Assembly (NCBI RefSeq): GCF_009811315.1
Contig: NZ_BLID01000008.1
Span: 62,001 to 126,000 of the forward strand
Reading direction: 5' to 3'
DNA length: 64,000 nt
DNA from: Vibrio atypicus
GTDB lineage: Bacteria > Pseudomonadota > Gammaproteobacteria > Enterobacterales > Vibrionaceae
The notes under the pieces were generated by a model. It saw only the letters and a list, made by a program, of their open reading frames with translations, did not search any database and was not told the DNA's origin. The position numbers were made by a program, and so were the translations under genes. Of the stretch, positions 32,208 through 40,601 are shown piece by piece. Within the stretch, counting starts at the first letter, position 1, and each line of letters starts with the position of its first letter.

Positions 32208-34085
32208 TTACTGTACAGGATAAAAACCATAGCGTCCTCGATTTTTATCTTCCGTGAACTCAGTGTACCCAATGTGTAGAGAGTCAGGTTCTATTGGACC
32301 ATCATTGTCCAATATTATTATTTGTCCTAAGTCACGGTATTTTGAGATAGAAGCATAAAACTTTTCTTTGGTAGCATCTCCTATGACATCTTTTTGTTCA
32401 TAAGTAGATGATTTGGTTATATGTCGAGACCGCAGCGTACATAGAGGTGAATCTAATAAAACAACACCACTATGACTTCGACGATTTTCTATACAGTGGT
32501 GCATTAATCCAATAATAAATGCGGAATAAGATAGAGCTCTATAACCTTTTCCTGCTAAGTTTCTATGCTCACCGTTAATAACAAGATCACAGGTTTCTTC
32601 ACTAAATGAAACGGATTTTATATCTGAGTAACTCCACTCTATTAATAACTGCTTTATAACCTTACATAGTTCTGTTGTGGTTGCAGTTGTTAATTCATCA
32701 AATGTATAATTACCTTCCATTGGGTCAATTTCTTCTTTATAACCAGATTTTTGGTTTTCTAAATTAGAAATCTTTTCAATTATCCGATTAATTTGCTTTC
32801 GCTCAGTAAGTTTGTTTTTTAATAGATCTAATTTTTCTACGTTGGTTTTTATGTTTCTTGAGATGAAATCTGAAAGTTCTTCTTGGTATTTAATGTGATT
32901 TTCTTTATTTGATTTTATTTTTTGCGACAGTTCTTCTTTTTCAAAGATTAAGCTGTTGCGTGTGATGTCAAGATCGAAAATTAATTTTTTTATTTTTTCT
33001 ATTTCTTTTCTTGAGGCCAATTTTATATTCTCCAAATCATTAATATCACATTCTAAGTGTTCATCTCCTTCTAACGATTGTTTGCATGTTGGGCAGTTTC
33101 CAAATTGTAGTTCTGAAAACAAATTACTTGTTTCCTGAACCGATTCTAATCTGTCAATATCATTTAAGTAATGCTGATGTAGCAAGTTAGATCTAGATAA
33201 CAATTCATTAACGGTTAAAAGCCTTGACTCATTACTCTTCCACTCTTTCCAGCTTCTATTAATAGTTGATTCATATTTAGTGACACGTACGTATAATGAA
33301 TCTATCAAATCTTTTAGTTCAACTATTGAGCTCTCTAATTTGTCAATTTGTTCGTCTATTTTTTCATTTTCTTGCAAGATATAGTCATAATCATTAAGCT
33401 CTGAGCTATACTCTTCAATAAGTTGATCTATAACTTCCATTCGACCTTTTCTATTGGAAATTACATCCTTTTTAGGCTTTGAAATAATCCCGCTATCATC
33501 TTTTCCAGTGGATAAATATCTCAGTATAGATTTTTCTTTAGTATCTTCACCGTATTGCCCTGTGAAGATTGGAGATGATTCTTTGATTATCGATGTCTCA
33601 TCAATTAACGTGAGATGTCTTATAAAGCTAAATTTAAATTCATCAGATACACCACTAAGGTTTCTTCTTACTTTTACATTTCTAAGATTGGAAACATCAA
33701 GAAGATAATTATTTAGAGTTCCAATTTTTTGTGTGGGCTTTTTACCGACTCTGAGTATAGTAGGGGGTTCTGGATAATTTCTTATCTCAGAATGTTTGCA
33801 TTTGTATAATTCTGCATCTCCGCCATCGAGAGATCTACGTAGTGTTATAATATCGCCATTAGCGAGAGTCACTTCTAAAAAACAATCTTGATAACCAATT
33901 GATTCGGTGATTCTTTTTGGCTTGGTTTCACTACCAAGCATATACTTTATACACTGGAAAACGTAGGACTTACCAGTATTGGATGGACCAACAATTACAT
34001 GTGTATTTGGGTTGAAGTTGATGCTAACGTCTTCAACATTATCTCCAGTACATATCAGTCTATTGATTAGAAATCCACTATTCAT
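32208..34085 (-). CDS. ABC-3C system ATPase (SMC/Rad50-like)
   Basis: The 625-aa protein is an SMC-like ATPase. Walker A GPSNTGKS is at 33-40, long coiled coils (about 210-325 and 345-450) surround a zinc-hook-like C-P-T-C (331-334) with further cysteines just after, and a distal ATPase half carries a signature region (A-G-K-G-Y-R-A-L-S-Y-S-A-F) and Walker B V-V-L-L-D-S-P-L. The L-L-D-S-P-L form and the company of two small genes fit ABC three-component (ABC-3C) systems, proposed as anti-mobile-element defences. It is the last of three overlapping genes (4-bp overlap with the middle one). Confidence 0.75.
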   Translation of the reverse strand: MNSGFLINRLICTGDNVEDVSINFNPNTHVIVGPSNTGKSYVFQCIKYMLGSETKPKRITESIGYQDCFLEVTLANGDIITLRRSLDGGDAELYKCKHSEIRNYPEPPTILRVGKKPTQKIGTLNNYLLDVSNLRNVKVRRNLSGVSDEFKFSFIRHLTLIDETSIIKESSPIFTGQYGEDTKEKSILRYLSTGKDDSGIISKPKKDVISNRKGRMEVIDQLIEEYSSELNDYDYILQENEKIDEQIDKLESSIVELKDLIDSLYVRVTKYESTINRSWKEWKSNESRLLTVNELLSRSNLLHQHYLNDIDRLESVQETSNLFSELQFGNCPTCKQSLEGDEHLECDINDLENIKLASRKEIEKIKKLIFDLDITRNSLIFEKEELSQKIKSNKENHIKYQEELSDFISRNIKTNVEKLDLLKNKLTERKQINRIIEKISNLENQKSGYKEEIDPMEGNYTFDELTTATTTELCKVIKQLLIEWSYSDIKSVSFSEETCDLVINGEHRNLAGKGYRALSYSAFIIGLMHHCIENRRSHSGVVLLDSPLCTLRSRHITKSSTYEQKDVIGDATKEKFYASISKYRDLGQIIILDNDGPIEPDSLHIGYTEFTEDKNRGRYGFYPVQ

Positions 34086-34579
34086 TCATCATTCTCCCCT
34101 CTAACAAGGGATTCATCGATGAACTCTCCTCCCCAAACTTGTAAATTTTTGTTAATTAGATCTCTTATTTTTTGATTTGGCTGCTTATCGAATATTTCAA
34201 CAACCCAAATAGCAGTGTCTATCATTTTTCTTGTATAGTTGGCTTGAAGAGAATCTAAGAAAGGTGTAGATAACTCCGTTGCTATATATCTTATACCAGA
34301 TTGAGAATAATCAATATCTACAAGCCCTCTTGAAATCATTACCGCTAGACCTTTTTCAATAATAGGCCTTCTGATTAGAAGCTCTCCAGATCTATGGGGG
34401 GTATTCGGATGTATGCTGTTAGGGCCACCTTCGATATCACCGGAATGAACGAGGAGATAGTCGTAGTATGTTATTCTCTCTAAGTCATATGCGTTTGGAT
34501 AGCCAGCTTCAAGTAAAGTTAAACTTCTAAGTCCAGTTTCAATAGGTGAGTTAAATACACTGAAAGTATTAACATTCAT
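34082..34579 (-). CDS. ABC-3C middle component
   Basis: The 165-aa protein has the pattern of ABC-3C middle components: a helical N terminus, then Y-Y-D-Y-L-L-V-H-S-G-D with a P-N-S-I-H-P-N-T-P-H-R-S-G-E-L segment, and a winged-helix-like C-terminal half. These small proteins couple the effector to the ATPase. The start at 34579 is chosen because GTGAAG lies just upstream; an earlier ATG at 34600 has no binding site. It overlaps the effector gene (11 bp) and the ATPase gene (4 bp). Confidence 0.65.
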   Translation of the reverse strand: MNVNTFSVFNSPIETGLRSLTLLEAGYPNAYDLERITYYDYLLVHSGDIEGGPNSIHPNTPHRSGELLIRRPIIEKGLAVMISRGLVDIDYSQSGIRYIATELSTPFLDSLQANYTRKMIDTAIWVVEIFDKQPNQKIRDLINKNLQVWGGEFIDESLVRGENDE

Positions 34580-35633
34580 CTTCACACCATGATATTTCAT
34601 TGTTATTAGCTAATTGGTGGCAAACTCCACCACGGTCGTTTATCGTTAAACACGATGAAAGCGGACTGGTGGGCAATTGTAGTCTTTTCGCTTCTCTAAC
34701 AGCTTCTTTTACTTTATCAAATCCGTTTTCGTGGTCGTCTTCTACGATGTCTATAACACCACTTAATATTTGGCTCTGGATTCTTTCGAACTCACCTTTT
34801 GGTAGAGTGTCTCTAGAAAAATTTCTTAATGTTTCCGCATTTAAAAAGTCTTCTCTAGAACGTTTTAAGTGGTTGTTATATTTAGGGTGATTGTCTAGAT
34901 TACTGACTGACACTATTTTTTCACTACAATGGCTATCATAGGCTTGAAGTAGTTTTTTTACGTATATTAACTCATGCTCTCCCACGACAGATGATAGTTT
35001 GGGAGTGTCGGGTCTTTTGGGGAGCTGTGTTCCGAATCTTGTAACATGAAATTGAGTTTTGCTATGCTCAATAATAATCTTAATGGTTGCTATTTTATCG
35101 AATACAGAGAAATCCAGCTCGTCTATATACGTCTTTAGTTTTTCGTCCAGAACTATGCTTTTTTTGTCCGTGATCCCATTTTTACAGTACATATCCCAGT
35201 TTTCATATAAACCGGATTTTAGTTCATTAGGCTTTTTTAGTAGGTTTGATAGTTTTGTACCAACACCACGAGGTGCAATAAAGTAATACTTCCTAGGAAA
35301 GGGGTAGTCACGATTGAAAGAGAAGTAACATATTTTGCCTATTTCTACCCATATCTGTGAAGGAGAAAGAGGTGCGCCATAGTGTTTGCATTGGAAGTTG
35401 TCCCAAGTATAGCAGTCCGATCCGACAGGATTATCAACGTAACCAACGACGTCTCTGCCTTGATCTCCCGCTCCTCCTAACCTCTCAAAATCGAAGTATT
35501 CTTTAGACTTGTACGTCATCCACTCTTCGATAAAGTGTTCCCAGTCATCTGGTGACATGGTGTAGATCTGGTTTTGAACAGGAGTTGTTTGCAATTTACT
35601 AGAACCCTTGACTGAACGTGCGATAGCATACAT
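34569..35633 (-). CDS. ABC-3C effector with Mrr-like nuclease domain
   Basis: The 354-aa protein has an N-terminal restriction-endonuclease-like domain: F-E-E/W-M-type helix, then G-G-A-G-D-Q-G-R-D-V-V-G-Y (catalytic Asp) and F-Q-C-K-H-Y (the Q-x-K element) near residues 45-83. The C-terminal domain ends with a Cys/His-rich block L-T-I-N-D-R-G-G-V-C-H-Q-L, the kind of tail that links effectors to the ABC-3C core. It would cut DNA when the system is triggered. It is the first gene of the operon; the ATG at 35633 follows GAG. Another in-frame ATG at residue 26 is possible. Confidence 0.7.
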   Translation of the reverse strand: MYAIARSVKGSSKLQTTPVQNQIYTMSPDDWEHFIEEWMTYKSKEYFDFERLGGAGDQGRDVVGYVDNPVGSDCYTWDNFQCKHYGAPLSPSQIWVEIGKICYFSFNRDYPFPRKYYFIAPRGVGTKLSNLLKKPNELKSGLYENWDMYCKNGITDKKSIVLDEKLKTYIDELDFSVFDKIATIKIIIEHSKTQFHVTRFGTQLPKRPDTPKLSSVVGEHELIYVKKLLQAYDSHCSEKIVSVSNLDNHPKYNNHLKRSREDFLNAETLRNFSRDTLPKGEFERIQSQILSGVIDIVEDDHENGFDKVKEAVREAKRLQLPTSPLSSCLTINDRGGVCHQLANNNEISWCEDEC

Positions 35634-35984
35634 TTTTACTCATATTCACAGCTTATCTCATCTCACTTAATATGCAATGAGATACTGTAGGCTGGGTATG
35701 AAATTTTAGACTTGAATTCAATTGGTTAAGCGAGCTCGTAAGTTGGCATCTATTCATATGGTTTACATTGGGGTGGACTGGGACTTGCGTGTTGAAAGTA
35801 CTACCCGAGAGCTTCTCGGGCAGCTTCGTTCGCAGGTGCGTTTTTAAGCTTAAAGTTAGGAAACTGAGAGTTTTACTGTCAATCTTGTTATCTATTTCCT
35901 AAGACTAAGCTTAAAAACAGGAAATGCGTGGTATCTAGTAGCCTTTTGATGGTGGTTTCCTCATTTTAAGCTTAAATTGAACCA
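35634..35984. other. Promoter region of the ABC-3C operon with a repeated AAGCTTAAA element
   Basis: It holds three copies of AAGCTTAAA followed by NN(A/G)GGAAA: 35846-35864 and 35907-35924 in direct orientation, and 35955-35976 inverted (TTTCC..TTTAAGCTTAAA). A hairpin CCCGAGA / TCTCGGG is at 35804-35820. The repeats are likely regulator sites for the ABC-3C operon or for an activity in this gap. No gene is seen. Confidence 0.45.
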
Positions 35985-36284
35985 TTAATATTTACTTTCC
36001 TGTGGTTCTAGCGTTGGCAGTGATGGGCAAGGGAATTCGATAGAACAAACTCTTACGTTCTGTATACCTTCATGCTCACATGCTGCGTTATTCAGCATAT
36101 ACAGCAAATCCTCACTCAGCTTCAGCTTGCTGTTGTACTTTGTAGTATCGACAAGAACTAGGCATGTACTGCTGTTCCCTGCGCTGCCACTAACTACTGT
36201 CATGGTTTGCGCAAGGTCTTCTGTTGTAGTGCATGCAGTTAAAGTTACAGTCAAAGCTGTTGTAAGAATAAGATTTTTTGACAT
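35985..36284 (-). CDS. Small lipoprotein (99 aa)
   Basis: A lipoprotein signal ends L-T-A-C at residues 15-18. The mature part of about 80 residues has four further cysteines. AAGGAA precedes the ATG. It is the third gene of a minus-strand operon (388 aa, 125 aa, 99 aa) headed by operator site 6. Unknown function; by size and place it could be a lysis-, exclusion- or mating-type envelope protein, which is a guess. Confidence 0.6.
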   Translation of the reverse strand: MSKNLILTTALTVTLTACTTTEDLAQTMTVVSGSAGNSSTCLVLVDTTKYNSKLKLSEDLLYMLNNAACEHEGIQNVRVCSIEFPCPSLPTLEPQESKY

Positions 36285-36378
36285 GGCTTCGTTTCCTTTT
36301 AAATGTAGTAGTGTCCATTTTTTCTTCCTTTTTAGGAGGGCTAGGCGGCCGAGAGGTCGCTGAAGCCCTTGGATTAAA

Positions 36379-36756
36379 TTAATTCGGTAACTCTTGAACT
36401 TGTGATGGCTGTTGCTCTTGTAGAGCTTTCTTCATCTCACGCAAGTCGTCATGAAGGTTTTCGAATGACTCATTGTCGAAGGCTTCAATGTTTGAGCGAA
36501 GTTGCTTTAACTTTTCTATCCGAGCTTCTCTCTCGGCAGCTTCTGATGCCAAGAGAGCCATTTCATGCTGACTGGGTTGGTCAAATTCAGACCAAGCTCT
36601 GGAAAAACTACGCTGAAATTCTTCTGAGCGAAGCTGCTGTTGAACTTCATGCTTTTTCTGTTGGATAAGTACTTCCTGCCTGCCGGACAGGGCAAAATAG
36701 ATAACAAGCGCGGTGAGTGGGCAGGCAATGATGATGCCATAAATTACAGATTTCAT
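36379..36756 (-). CDS. Single-span membrane protein with coiled coil (125 aa)
   Basis: An N-terminal membrane span (residues 4-24) is followed by a charged, Gln/Glu-rich coiled coil (about 30-118). It starts 2 bp after the stop of the 388-aa gene, with the binding site inside that gene's end. No family recognised. The layout resembles small bitopic accessory proteins of transfer systems, but nothing more specific can be said. Confidence 0.6.
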   Translation of the reverse strand: MKSVIYGIIIACPLTALVIYFALSGRQEVLIQQKKHEVQQQLRSEEFQRSFSRAWSEFDQPSQHEMALLASEAAEREARIEKLKQLRSNIEAFDNESFENLHDDLREMKKALQEQQPSQVQELPN

Positions 36757-36758
36757 TC

Positions 36759-37925
36759 TTAGTTACCTCCTTTGATTCCAGGCTGAGATGCTGTAAAACT
36801 TGCTTCTGTGGAGTTGCTGAGATTGGATGCTTCTTCTGTCTGTAAACGCTCAGACGTTCTCATTGATAAATTGCGTGATTTAGATGAGCGATTGTCAGTA
36901 CTTGCATACTGAGCTTCAGAAGTTGAAGCTTCTCTTGAATTTGAGCGAGTCGTCGATACTGAAAAGAGGGCATCCTGACTTTGAGATGTTTCCATCTCCC
37001 AGGTTTCACCAAATAGAGAGTTTCCCCTCCCAAACAAAGTGAATTCACCTACTGAGGCAGAGATGGCTTTAGGATCAACAGAAAATGAGCCGCAGGACCA
37101 CTCATACTTTCCTTCATAACGATATCCACGACTTGTCGGTATTACACAGTTCTGACCAAATTGCCTCTCCACAATTTTTCTAGCCTTATCTGGCAAGTCA
37201 TTTCTCACCAATTGTTTACTCATTGCGTTTGCTAGAGCTAATTTGATTCCAGAGGTGCTATTTTCGTTGAGCGGAATTCCCTTGGAGGCCTCTTCAAGTG
37301 TTGCTTCTGAGACAAGGCCATATAGAGCCCAACATATACCATCTTCAATGAGTCTTTCTGATGGAACCCGAATGAACGATGGCATGCCTGTTGTTGCCCA
37401 ATTAAAGTTTGCTTGATGTAACTCAACTTGGCACTGTCCCAAAGTTTTTTCCTTGTTCCAGGCCATGCATGCTTGAACGCTAGTCACTAGGGGTTTAGGT
37501 TCAAGATCTGGAAATTGTGGTGCTTTTGGTTTTGTAACGAGCGCACAATGCTTTATTACATTTGCAGTTCGCCCTCTAGTCGAACGGCCTTTCTCTATGT
37601 ATGTAAAAAGTTCATTGAGTATTGCAAGAGGTGCCGTTTTAACCGCCAGACGGTTAGTTGTTTGATTTTGCTGCCGAGATGATGTTTCATCCGAGTCTCG
37701 TACAGAAGTTGAGGTACTATTCCGTGTCTCCTTTCCATCACGTTGTTCCGCCCCCTTTTGTCGTTGTAATTCCATACTGGCTTCATCGTTGATTGCAGTT
37801 TCCTTCTGTGTACGTTTCTCCTGCGTTGACTTTTGCCCTACGGTAGCGCTTTCCTGAGCCAGTAAGCTACTAGGGTAAGGAGTTAACGTAATCGCAACGA
37901 TGCTCAATATATGTTTAATTCTCAT
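36759..37925 (-). CDS. Exported protein of unknown function (388 aa)
   Basis: A signal peptide (L-L-A-Q at 20-23) leads a protein with a low-complexity, Gln/Thr/Glu-rich N-terminal quarter (24-95), a central folded part with several cysteines (H-C-A-L-V, Q-A-C-M-A-W, Q-C-Q-V, C-W-A-L-Y, N-C-V-I-P, W-S-C-G-S) and a Ser/Arg-rich tail (about 320-388). No family was recognised. It is first in a three-gene operon; operator site 6 ends about 73 bp upstream. Part of the inferred transfer regulon. Confidence 0.65.
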   Translation of the reverse strand: MRIKHILSIVAITLTPYPSSLLAQESATVGQKSTQEKRTQKETAINDEASMELQRQKGAEQRDGKETRNSTSTSVRDSDETSSRQQNQTTNRLAVKTAPLAILNELFTYIEKGRSTRGRTANVIKHCALVTKPKAPQFPDLEPKPLVTSVQACMAWNKEKTLGQCQVELHQANFNWATTGMPSFIRVPSERLIEDGICWALYGLVSEATLEEASKGIPLNENSTSGIKLALANAMSKQLVRNDLPDKARKIVERQFGQNCVIPTSRGYRYEGKYEWSCGSFSVDPKAISASVGEFTLFGRGNSLFGETWEMETSQSQDALFSVSTTRSNSREASTSEAQYASTDNRSSKSRNLSMRTSERLQTEEASNLSNSTEASFTASQPGIKGGN

Positions 37926-37997
37926 GATGAAACCCCTCCATCCACTCTATTATGGGTATGGAATGATTTTGTCTCTGATCACCGTTAGGATAGGTAT

Positions 37998-38023
37998 GTG
38001 AAACTGCCCATTTTGGACAAATG
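37998..38023 (-). promoter_or_regulatory. Island operator, site 6
   Basis: On the minus strand it begins CATTTGTCCAAAATGGGCAG. The outer element reads TTTCAC rather than GCGTGC. Confidence 0.65.
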
Positions 38024-38144
38024 TTTTAATCTTCCGTAACTGTTGGTTTGCAGAAAAATAAAGGACTTTTAAATAATCTTGCTGATGATCTACTTTACTG
38101 CCGCTTCTCGAGATTTGTTGTTACCCGATCAAGAGAACAAATCA

Positions 38145-38783
38145 CTAGAAAGAGAATCCAGCGCGGACAAAGGTTGTTGGAAAGTTATTAATTCCTTTGA
38201 CTCTAGGGATGTGGGTAAGATCAAAGTGCATAATGTCATCGACGTACCATGTAAGCCCAGGCAATGCGAATGGAAAAGTGATTCTTTCCCTTGAATATAT
38301 CTCTCCGGTTTGAAGGTCGGCTATTCCATCAGATCGAGACATTACGCCAAACATTAAATCTAGCTCAACTCTTCGCATAAACGGTAGGTTAGGATCGAAC
38401 CTCTTATATAAAGTTGTTGATGCTTGAGCTTGCCCCATTCTAAAAGAGTCTTTCATGTAAAATAATTCATAACTATAGGCATCAAAAACTTTTGAAAGAA
38501 TATTTAATTCTTCAACCTTTTTGTAGAGTCCTATCCCTAACCCATTATGGCTTTGATTGAAATCTACTTTCACATCTGACTTATATTTATGGTGAGACCA
38601 CCCTCCAACTTTTAATTGTATCTCCCAATCTTTTTTGTTTTTTTTAAAGCTGTCATTCCAAGATGAAAGTGGGGATGTTTGTATAATTAGGTTCTTTGAT
38701 GTCTCATGAGCCCAAGATGGAATAGCATTTAGTACCAGCAGACAGAAAAAAAACCATGATCTTGCCGATAGCCTAGTCTTCAT
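38145..38783 (-). CDS. Probable outer-membrane beta-barrel protein (212 aa)
   Basis: A signal peptide (W-A-H, cleavage near residue 25) is followed by alternating strands and a C-terminal Phe (F-V-R-A-G-F-S-F), the usual assembly signal of outer-membrane barrels. Features such as G-G-W-S-H-H-K-Y and a periodic pattern of aromatic residues recall small 8-strand barrels of the PagP type, but the match is not firm. It overlaps the upstream 128-aa gene by 11 bp and shares operator site 7. Role unknown. Confidence 0.6.
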   Translation of the reverse strand: MKTRLSARSWFFFCLLVLNAIPSWAHETSKNLIIQTSPLSSWNDSFKKNKKDWEIQLKVGGWSHHKYKSDVKVDFNQSHNGLGIGLYKKVEELNILSKVFDAYSYELFYMKDSFRMGQAQASTTLYKRFDPNLPFMRRVELDLMFGVMSRSDGIADLQTGEIYSRERITFPFALPGLTWYVDDIMHFDLTHIPRVKGINNFPTTFVRAGFSF

Positions 38784-39159
38784 ATTGAAATACCTCCATC
38801 AAGATCTCAACCTGAGAGATGCTTTCTATGCTTGGCTCAATTAGATATGCATAACGATATGCCTCTATGTTTCTACATGAAATGACGACGTGCTGTTCGC
38901 TACTATTTGGTATAACAATCGGAACTGAGGCCTCTGAAGCCATGAAAAGCTCAAAGTCTTCATGTGACGCTTTGTTAAGGAAATGAGCCAAATCTATGGC
39001 ATCCTTTTCGCTCTTGCATAAGAGAACCTCCGGCCACAACAAATCGCCGTCGGGTCCCTGATTTCCATTTTGCTCTGGAAACTCGATTTGAACTATCCAA
39101 GTAGTTTTAATGTGTTGTGCTAATTCTCGCGTTAGCAGTTCTATATTATTAAGCTTCAT
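38773..39159 (-). CDS. Hypothetical cytoplasmic protein (128 aa)
   Basis: The 128-aa acidic protein has no signal or membrane span and no recognised family. It holds W-I-V-Q-I-E-F-P-E-Q-N-G near its start and C-K-S-E-K-D-A-I-D-L-A-H-F mid-protein. The start at 39159 follows GGAG; a longer frame to 39249 would run into the operator. It is first in a two-gene operon with the barrel protein; operator site 7 ends 63 bp upstream. Confidence 0.6.
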   Translation of the reverse strand: MKLNNIELLTRELAQHIKTTWIVQIEFPEQNGNQGPDGDLLWPEVLLCKSEKDAIDLAHFLNKASHEDFELFMASEASVPIVIPNSSEQHVVISCRNIEAYRYAYLIEPSIESISQVEILMEVFQYED

Positions 39160-39221
39160 ATAACACTCCGATTTATGTCGTTGAGCACGATATGATTCTG
39201 CTGCAATGCAAAGCGTATCCA

Positions 39222-39252
39222 GGCACGTCAATTGGCCCGATTTGGACAAATG
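39222..39252 (-). promoter_or_regulatory. Island operator, site 7
   Basis: On the minus strand it begins CATTTGTCCAAATCGGGC and ends GACGTGCC. Confidence 0.65.
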
Positions 39253-39309
39253 CTCTCAAGAAATGCTAGATTTTGACCTAAGTTCCCCCCACTAATATGA
39301 GAGAGGATG

Positions 39310-39417
39310 ATGGAGCTATGGATTTGGTTAGCAGGACTGTTAGCTACAGTTGCTTGTGTTGGCGTGATTTACTGGTATGCAGGGAGTTTGAAAGATAAAT
39401 CAGATGTAGATGATTGA
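39310..39417 (+). CDS. Small membrane protein (35 aa)
   Basis: A short frame M-E-L-W-I-W-L-A-G-L-L-A-T-V-A-C-V-G-V-I has one membrane span (residues 3-23) and a charged tail (K-D-K-S-D-V-D-D). GAGAGG lies directly upstream; an ATG 3 nt earlier is also possible. Coding status is likely from composition and binding site. Function unknown. Confidence 0.5.
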   Translation: MELWIWLAGLLATVACVGVIYWYAGSLKDKSDVDD

Positions 39418-39649
39418 TTTAATTAAGGATTTATTCAAAGCTTAAAAGAGCTGCACCTGTATCATGATACATATAAGATACTTTCCTGGTTGTGTATTAG
39501 CTGGTTCAGATAAATGACTTAGGTAGTAGTTTCTAGGCTCAGCTTCTTCAGAACCGATCGTAAGGTGATATAACTTTCTTTGTTCAGATACGGCACAAAA
39601 AACACAGGTAGTTATCATTCAACTAACAAGAAGCAAAAGGAATAGTAAT
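39418..39649. other. Intergenic region
   Basis: Nothing beyond a possible promoter for the gene at 39650 was seen. Confidence 0.4.
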
Positions 39650-40456
39650 ATGTCACTACCTGAGAAAAGCCCAACGACTTTTTGCACCGCTTTCGTTAAA
39701 GATGAGCTCTCTGACTATCGGCAAAAAGAAATTTACATGAGTAGTTGGTCGGCAATGTCTAGAATGATTGAGCGTGCTAACGAGTTAAGTTCTGCCTATG
39801 ACGAGATAATTAAGGCCTTTGGTTATTCCAGTAAGCAACAGTGCTCTTCTGTGTGGTTGTTACTCGAGTTGATATGGTCAAGTTCTGACTTCTCTAGAGG
39901 CGAGGTTGAAAATGCTCGGTATGAATTGGTAGAGCTCAATAGCCTTAGCTCTGAGATTGAAGCTTTGGCATCAAAGCTTGCTTATGCTCTGGAGCGTCAA
40001 AGCGAAATCTATAATCGCTCTGGGTTCTGTAAAAATGATTATCAATCATCTATAGATATGATTTTTGCAGCCACTGAAGATAACTACTTGTTTCGTAGCC
40101 ATGTTGCGGACAAGCTACGTTCTCTCCAATATCAGTATGACTTGAAGTATTGGCCTAGTAGAGCTGATGTAGTTAGGTCTATTGCAGAGTTTGAGAGTGT
40201 ACAGCCAGAACCATTGCATTCTGAGTATCCTGAAGCAGTTTTAAAAGGTAGAGCGTCAGATATTAAAAACTTCGTCCTTGCCTTTGATGCAGCTATTGAT
40301 GAACCCAATGGACTCCCAACCGGGTTCAGGTTTACTAACAATTCTATGGCTGGCATTATCAATGTTATTCTCGACTTACCAGTTGATAAGCTGGCAACAG
40401 GTGATGCGGTGAGGGTTGTGAGAAATCGCTATTCGTGTACTAAATCAATTACATAG
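39650..40456 (+). CDS. Hypothetical protein (268 aa)
   Basis: The soluble, mostly helical protein has no signal peptide and no recognised family. AAGGAA precedes the ATG at 39650. It stands alone, convergent with the integrase and separated from it by a hairpin terminator, and carries no copy of the island operator, so it looks like separately acquired cargo. A defence role is possible given the place near the integrase and ABC-3C genes, but nothing in the sequence shows it. Confidence 0.55.
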   Translation: MSLPEKSPTTFCTAFVKDELSDYRQKEIYMSSWSAMSRMIERANELSSAYDEIIKAFGYSSKQQCSSVWLLLELIWSSSDFSRGEVENARYELVELNSLSSEIEALASKLAYALERQSEIYNRSGFCKNDYQSSIDMIFAATEDNYLFRSHVADKLRSLQYQYDLKYWPSRADVVRSIAEFESVQPEPLHSEYPEAVLKGRASDIKNFVLAFDAAIDEPNGLPTGFRFTNNSMAGIINVILDLPVDKLATGDAVRVVRNRYSCTKSIT

Positions 40457-40528
40457 ATTACCCAAAGAAGGTTTGAAGTATGTTTCGTGGTTAAGTTTGA
40501 GGGGGAAGCGACTTTACGTGCGGTACAA

Positions 40529-40568
40529 AAACCCGAAGTCTATAAAAATAGCTAATAGCTTCGGGTTT
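40529..40568. terminator. Bidirectional hairpin terminator between convergent genes
   Basis: Perfect 10-bp arms AAACCCGAAG and CTTCGGGTTT enclose a 20-nt loop. Confidence 0.65.
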
Positions 40569-40601
40569 CCTTAGATGTGGCCAATTCAATTAATAGCTTC
40601 T

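Noticed and set aside
16226..39252. The repeated motif as a CRISPR array or sigma-54 promoter
   Set aside because: The copies are kilobases apart and tied to gene starts, not regularly spaced, and lack the GG/GC spacing of -24/-12 promoters.
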